Source: Bacteroidaceae bacterium (lineage in GTDB: Bacteria > Bacteroidota > Bacteroidia > Bacteroidales > Bacteroidaceae). From it: DNA of 15,763 nucleotides. Location of the stretch: contig JAGBYN010000033.1 in assembly GCA_017628775.1 (NCBI GenBank), positions 1-15,763 of the forward strand. The letters are read 5' to 3'. The notes below the pieces were generated by a model. It ran no database searches. It was not told where the DNA came from and was given only the letters and a program-made list of their open reading frames with translations. The translations under genes were made by a program, and so were the position numbers. Positions 13,330 to 15,763 of the stretch are shown one piece after another (the stretch's first letter is position 1; each line of letters starts with the position of its first letter).

Positions 13330-14844
13330 TTAGGGTAAAACTTCAATGGCTTTAGCTAAGCGTTCAAGGGTTTCTTTCTTGCCTAAGAAGGCTGAGAGTT
13401 CGTGCATGTCGGGACCCTTACCTTCGCCCACCAATGCGACGCGCCATGCATTCCATGGTTTTGCACCCGACGCTTCAACCCACTTGTCAACGGCTTCGCG
13501 CATGGGTTCGATGTTGAAGTCTTCAACACCTTCAAGCACGTTGTAAAGCTGTTGCATTTCAGCCTTGGAATTTTCCTTCCAGTTTTTCTTGACGAACTTG
13601 TCTTCAAGGTTAAACGTTTGGGGTGCGATAAAGAAGAAGTCGCACAATGGCCAAAGTTCTTTAATGAAGTTGATCTTTTTCATCTTCATCATTCCGATCA
13701 CCTGAGCGATGCGCTCAAGGGGTTGTTCTATGCCATTTTCACGCAAGATAGCGTCTAATGTTGGTGCCAATGTCATGTCGTCGCTGGCAAGGATGTATTC
13801 ACGGTTCACCCACTGTCCCTTGACATAGTCGAACTTAGCACCACTCTTTGAGCATTTGGAAAGGTCAAAGCTTTGAATCATCTCTTCGAGAGAGAGGATT
13901 TCACGGTCGTCACCAGGATTCCAGCCCAACAAAGCGAGGAAGTTGATGACCGCTTCGGGGAGATAGCCGCTTTCGCGATAACCAGATGAAACTTCACCTT
14001 CTTGACCATGCCATTCTAAGGGGAATACGGGGAAACCTAAACGGTCGCCATCGCGCTTTGAGAGCTTGCCCTTGCCATCGGGTTTGAGGAGGAGGGGAAG
14101 GTGCGCAAATTCAGGCATCGTGTCTTCCCAACCAAAGGCTTGATAGAGCAATACGTGGAGGGGGGCTGAGGGCAACCATTCCTCGCCGCGGATCACGTGA
14201 GAGATAAGCATCAAGTGGTCGTCCACGATGTTTGCCAAGTGGTACGTGGGCAATTGGTCTGCACTTTTATAAAGTACTTTATCGTCAAGGATCGATGAGT
14301 TGATCACCACTCTGCCACGAATTAAATCGTTGACCACAACATCCTGACCGGGTTGGATGAGGAATCTGACCACGTATTGGTGTCCACTTGCTATTAAAGC
14401 GTCCACTTCTTCCTTAGAGAGTGTCAGTGAGTTGCGCATTTCCAAACGTGTCTTGGCGTCGTATTGGAAATTTTCAACGGCTTCACGCTTGGCATTCAAT
14501 TCTTCAGGTGTGTCAAAAGCGATGTAGGCCTTACCTTCTTCAAGGAGTTGGTCAACATACTTCTTGTAAATATCGCGGCGTTCAGATTGGCGGTAAGGAC
14601 CATATTCACCTCCGTAACTAACGCCTTCGTCAAACTTCAAGCCTAACCATTCGAATGCTTCGATGATGTATTCTTCAGCGCCGGGCACAAAGCGATTGCT
14701 GTCTGTGTCTTCAATGCGAAAAACAAACTCACCTCCATGCTGCTTGGCAAAGAGGTAATTGTAGAGGGCAGTGCGTACACCACCGATATGAAGGGGGCCT
14801 GTGGGTGAAGGTGCAAAACGCACGCGTACTTTTCTTTCAGACAT
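13330..14844 (-). CDS. gltX: Glutamyl-tRNA synthetase GltX
   Basis: GltX is the class I aminoacyl-tRNA synthetase that charges tRNA-Glu with glutamate. The 504-residue protein has the HIGH-type signature [11 protein letters not shown] (residues 12-22), the RIEDTDSNR block (about 43-51), the [12 protein letters not shown] segment, and the KMSKS-type loop KLSKRDGD (260-267). The C-terminal half is the anticodon-binding helical domain. Length is normal. A Bacteroidetes-type promoter lies about 30 nt upstream. Whether it is discriminating or also charges tRNA-Gln is not shown by the sequence; the nearby tRNA-Gln(CTG) gene does not decide it. waaA follows in the same direction. Confidence 0.97.
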   Translation of the reverse strand: MSERKVRVRFAPSPTGPLHIGGVRTALYNYLFAKQHGGEFVFRIEDTDSNRFVPGAEEYIIEAFEWLGLKFDEGVSYGGEYGPYRQSERRDIYKKYVDQLLEEGKAYIAFDTPEELNAKREAVENFQYDAKTRLEMRNSLTLSKEEVDALIASGHQYVVRFLIQPGQDVVVNDLIRGRVVINSSILDDKVLYKSADQLPTYHLANIVDDHLMLISHVIRGEEWLPSAPLHVLLYQAFGWEDTMPEFAHLPLLLKPDGKGKLSKRDGDRLGFPVFPLEWHGQEGEVSSGYRESGYLPEAVINFLALLGWNPGDDREILSLEEMIQSFDLSKCSKSGAKFDYVKGQWVNREYILASDDMTLAPTLDAILRENGIEQPLERIAQVIGMMKMKKINFIKELWPLCDFFFIAPQTFNLEDKFVKKNWKENSKAEMQQLYNVLEGVEDFNIEPMREAVDKWVEASGAKPWNAWRVALVGEGKGPDMHELSAFLGKKETLERLAKAIEVLP

Positions 14845-14873
14845 AAATTTTCAGTGTTTTGTTAATATCCTTG

Positions 14874-14906
14874 CAAAATTAAGGATTTTTAGTAATTCAG
14901 TTGAAA
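14874..14906 (-). promoter_or_regulatory. Promoter of gltX (minus strand)
   Basis: Read on the minus strand, TAATTTTG (14881-14874) is a perfect -7 box. TTTC (14906-14903), after a 21-nt spacer, fits the -33 TTTG box at three of four positions. It lies about 30 nt upstream of the gltX ATG. Confidence 0.65.
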
Positions 14907-14949
14907 TTTATAGAAAAATATTTTTTGGTTTTGAGTTTTGCTTTGCTGA

Positions 14950-15600
14950 CTAAGGTTGTTTTAGGCGTATCTTATTCAAATCCTTACAGTAGTTCATGTC
15001 GAGCCCGCCTTCAATGCACGTTTGCTTGATGGCCGTGTTGGGCACGAGGTGGTAGATTTTGAACATGCGCAACCAAATGGGGCATTCATACACGGTGTGA
15101 AGTACCTTGAGGCAGCAACTCCCGCCCAAGTAAATGACGGGACGACATCCGTATTCCTGCTCAAACAGACGGATGAGTGTCTTCAATCGTTCGTTTACCA
15201 ATTTGACGTTGCTGTAGTTATTACCCTGCTGCTCAACATCGATGGCAGGGATAAGGTTTGAGGGCACTTTGTCGTAGATGCTTTTGAAATTCTCAAATTG
15301 TTTGTCGGCAGGAACGTCGGTGCGGAAATAATGGTAGAGTCCCACTTCCAAACCATGTTTACGGGCATTCCTGGCATGGGTGCTGCACATGTGGTCGCGG
15401 AAGGATTCCCCCTCTGTGGCTTTGATGTAGCAGAACTTGAATGCGTCGTTGGCCTCGACTTTCTTCCAATTGACTTTATTGTGGTGGGAAATGTCAATAC
15501 CATTGAACACGGGAACCCATGATAGGCTGAGGTAAACGGCCAAAAGTACAGCGCCCGTTATGATTAGTATGCGTTTAAAGATATTTTTGTGATGTGTCAT
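14950..15600 (-). CDS. Membrane-anchored GH25 lysozyme-family muramidase
   Basis: The 216-residue protein has a short basic N-terminus followed by a hydrophobic signal anchor (about residues 8-27), then a glycoside hydrolase family 25 domain, which cleaves the MurNAc-GlcNAc bond of peptidoglycan. Family landmarks are GIDISHHN with Asp36, W45, YIKATEGESFRD (58-69), GLYHYFR (87-93), PAIDVE with Asp121 and Glu123, RPVIYLGG (153-160), and GGLDMNYC with Asp201. These acidic residues match the catalytic set of GH25, so it should be active. The lack of a cysteine after the signal argues against a lipoprotein. It starts 18 nt after the FKBP gene's stop and is probably cotranscribed with it. Likely roles are peptidoglycan remodelling or attack on other cells; the sequence does not choose between them. 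Confidence 0.9.
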   Translation of the reverse strand: MTHHKNIFKRILIITGAVLLAVYLSLSWVPVFNGIDISHHNKVNWKKVEANDAFKFCYIKATEGESFRDHMCSTHARNARKHGLEVGLYHYFRTDVPADKQFENFKSIYDKVPSNLIPAIDVEQQGNNYSNVKLVNERLKTLIRLFEQEYGCRPVIYLGGSCCLKVLHTVYECPIWLRMFKIYHLVPNTAIKQTCIEGGLDMNYCKDLNKIRLKQP

Positions 15601-15618
15601 GAGGTGAGATGTGGGTGA

Positions 15619-15763
15619 TTAGGCTACGCCCAGAAGTTCAATTTCAAAAATCAATGTTGATCCTCCGGGTATTCCTGGTTGTGAAAACTTGCCATATCCC
15701 ATTTCTGAGGGGATATAGATTTCCCATTTGTCACCAACGTGCATTTCCTGAAGGGCAATGATC
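15619..15763 (-). CDS. FKBP-type peptidyl-prolyl cis-trans isomerase, C-terminal end (5' end outside window)
   Basis: On the minus strand a frame open from the window edge gives 47 complete codons and then TAA (15621-15619). The translation includes ALQEMHVGDKWEIYIPSEM, GYGKFSQPGIPGGSTLIFEIELLGV, which is the last part of an FKBP fold (the IP..GYG loop and the closing IPG-STL-F-IELL strand). These enzymes catalyse proline isomerisation and assist folding, often in the periplasm of Bacteroidetes. The N-terminus is missing, so any signal peptide or lipobox cannot be judged. The GH25 gene follows by 18 nt. Confidence 0.92.
   Translation of the reverse strand, partial: IIALQEMHVGDKWEIYIPSEMGYGKFSQPGIPGGSTLIFEIELLGVA

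Noticed and set aside
1..15763. CRISPR array, insertion sequence or prophage genes
   Set aside because: No regularly spaced repeats, transposase, integrase or phage proteins were seen. All major genes are housekeeping or envelope genes.

Overview
The window looks like a chromosomal segment of a Bacteroidales bacterium, probably Prevotellaceae-like. The evidence is a set of Bacteroidetes-type signals: promoters built as TTTG, 19-21 nt, TAnnTTTG; starts without Shine-Dalgarno sequences; a Bacteroidetes-style FtsZ tail; and the adjacent pair of a PlsC-like acyltransferase and a GNAT/OlsB-like acyltransferase. The genus is an inference from memory of the families, not from a search.

Layout. Positions 1-403 hold the 3' end of a malate dehydrogenase gene, followed by a strong terminator, a palindromic interspersed repeat, and a tRNA-Gln(CTG) with its own promoter and terminator. 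From 1126 to 2996, two acyltransferase genes form a probable aminolipid (glycine/ornithine-type lipid) operon that ends in a terminator. From 3320 to 11882 there is a nearly uninterrupted + strand run: murG, murC, ftsQ, ftsA, ftsZ, a second divergent ftsZ, a YqeY-family gene and a YgjP-like metalloprotease gene. This is the distal half of a division and cell wall (dcw) cluster. A bidirectional terminator separates it from the convergent minus-strand genes waaA (Kdo transferase) and gltX (glutamyl-tRNA synthetase). Beyond gltX, also on the minus strand, lie a membrane-anchored GH25 lysozyme gene and the 3' end of an FKBP-type prolyl isomerase gene.

How the genes work together. MurG and MurC make peptidoglycan precursors. 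FtsQ, FtsA and FtsZ build and anchor the division ring. WaaA is needed for LPS core attachment. The acyltransferase pair probably modifies the membrane with N,O-diacylated amino acid lipids. The window is therefore dominated by cell-envelope construction.

The most interesting feature is the tandem pair of full-length ftsZ genes (8240-9529 and 9674-10882). Both encode intact GTP-binding and T7 catalytic loops. The first resembles the ordinary Bacteroidales FtsZ. The second is clearly diverged and has lost conserved positions in its C-terminal partner-binding peptide. Secondary points are a shared leader motif before murC and the first ftsZ, possible leader RNA structures before murG, ftsA and the second ftsZ, and a dcw cluster that begins at murG behind unrelated lipid genes.
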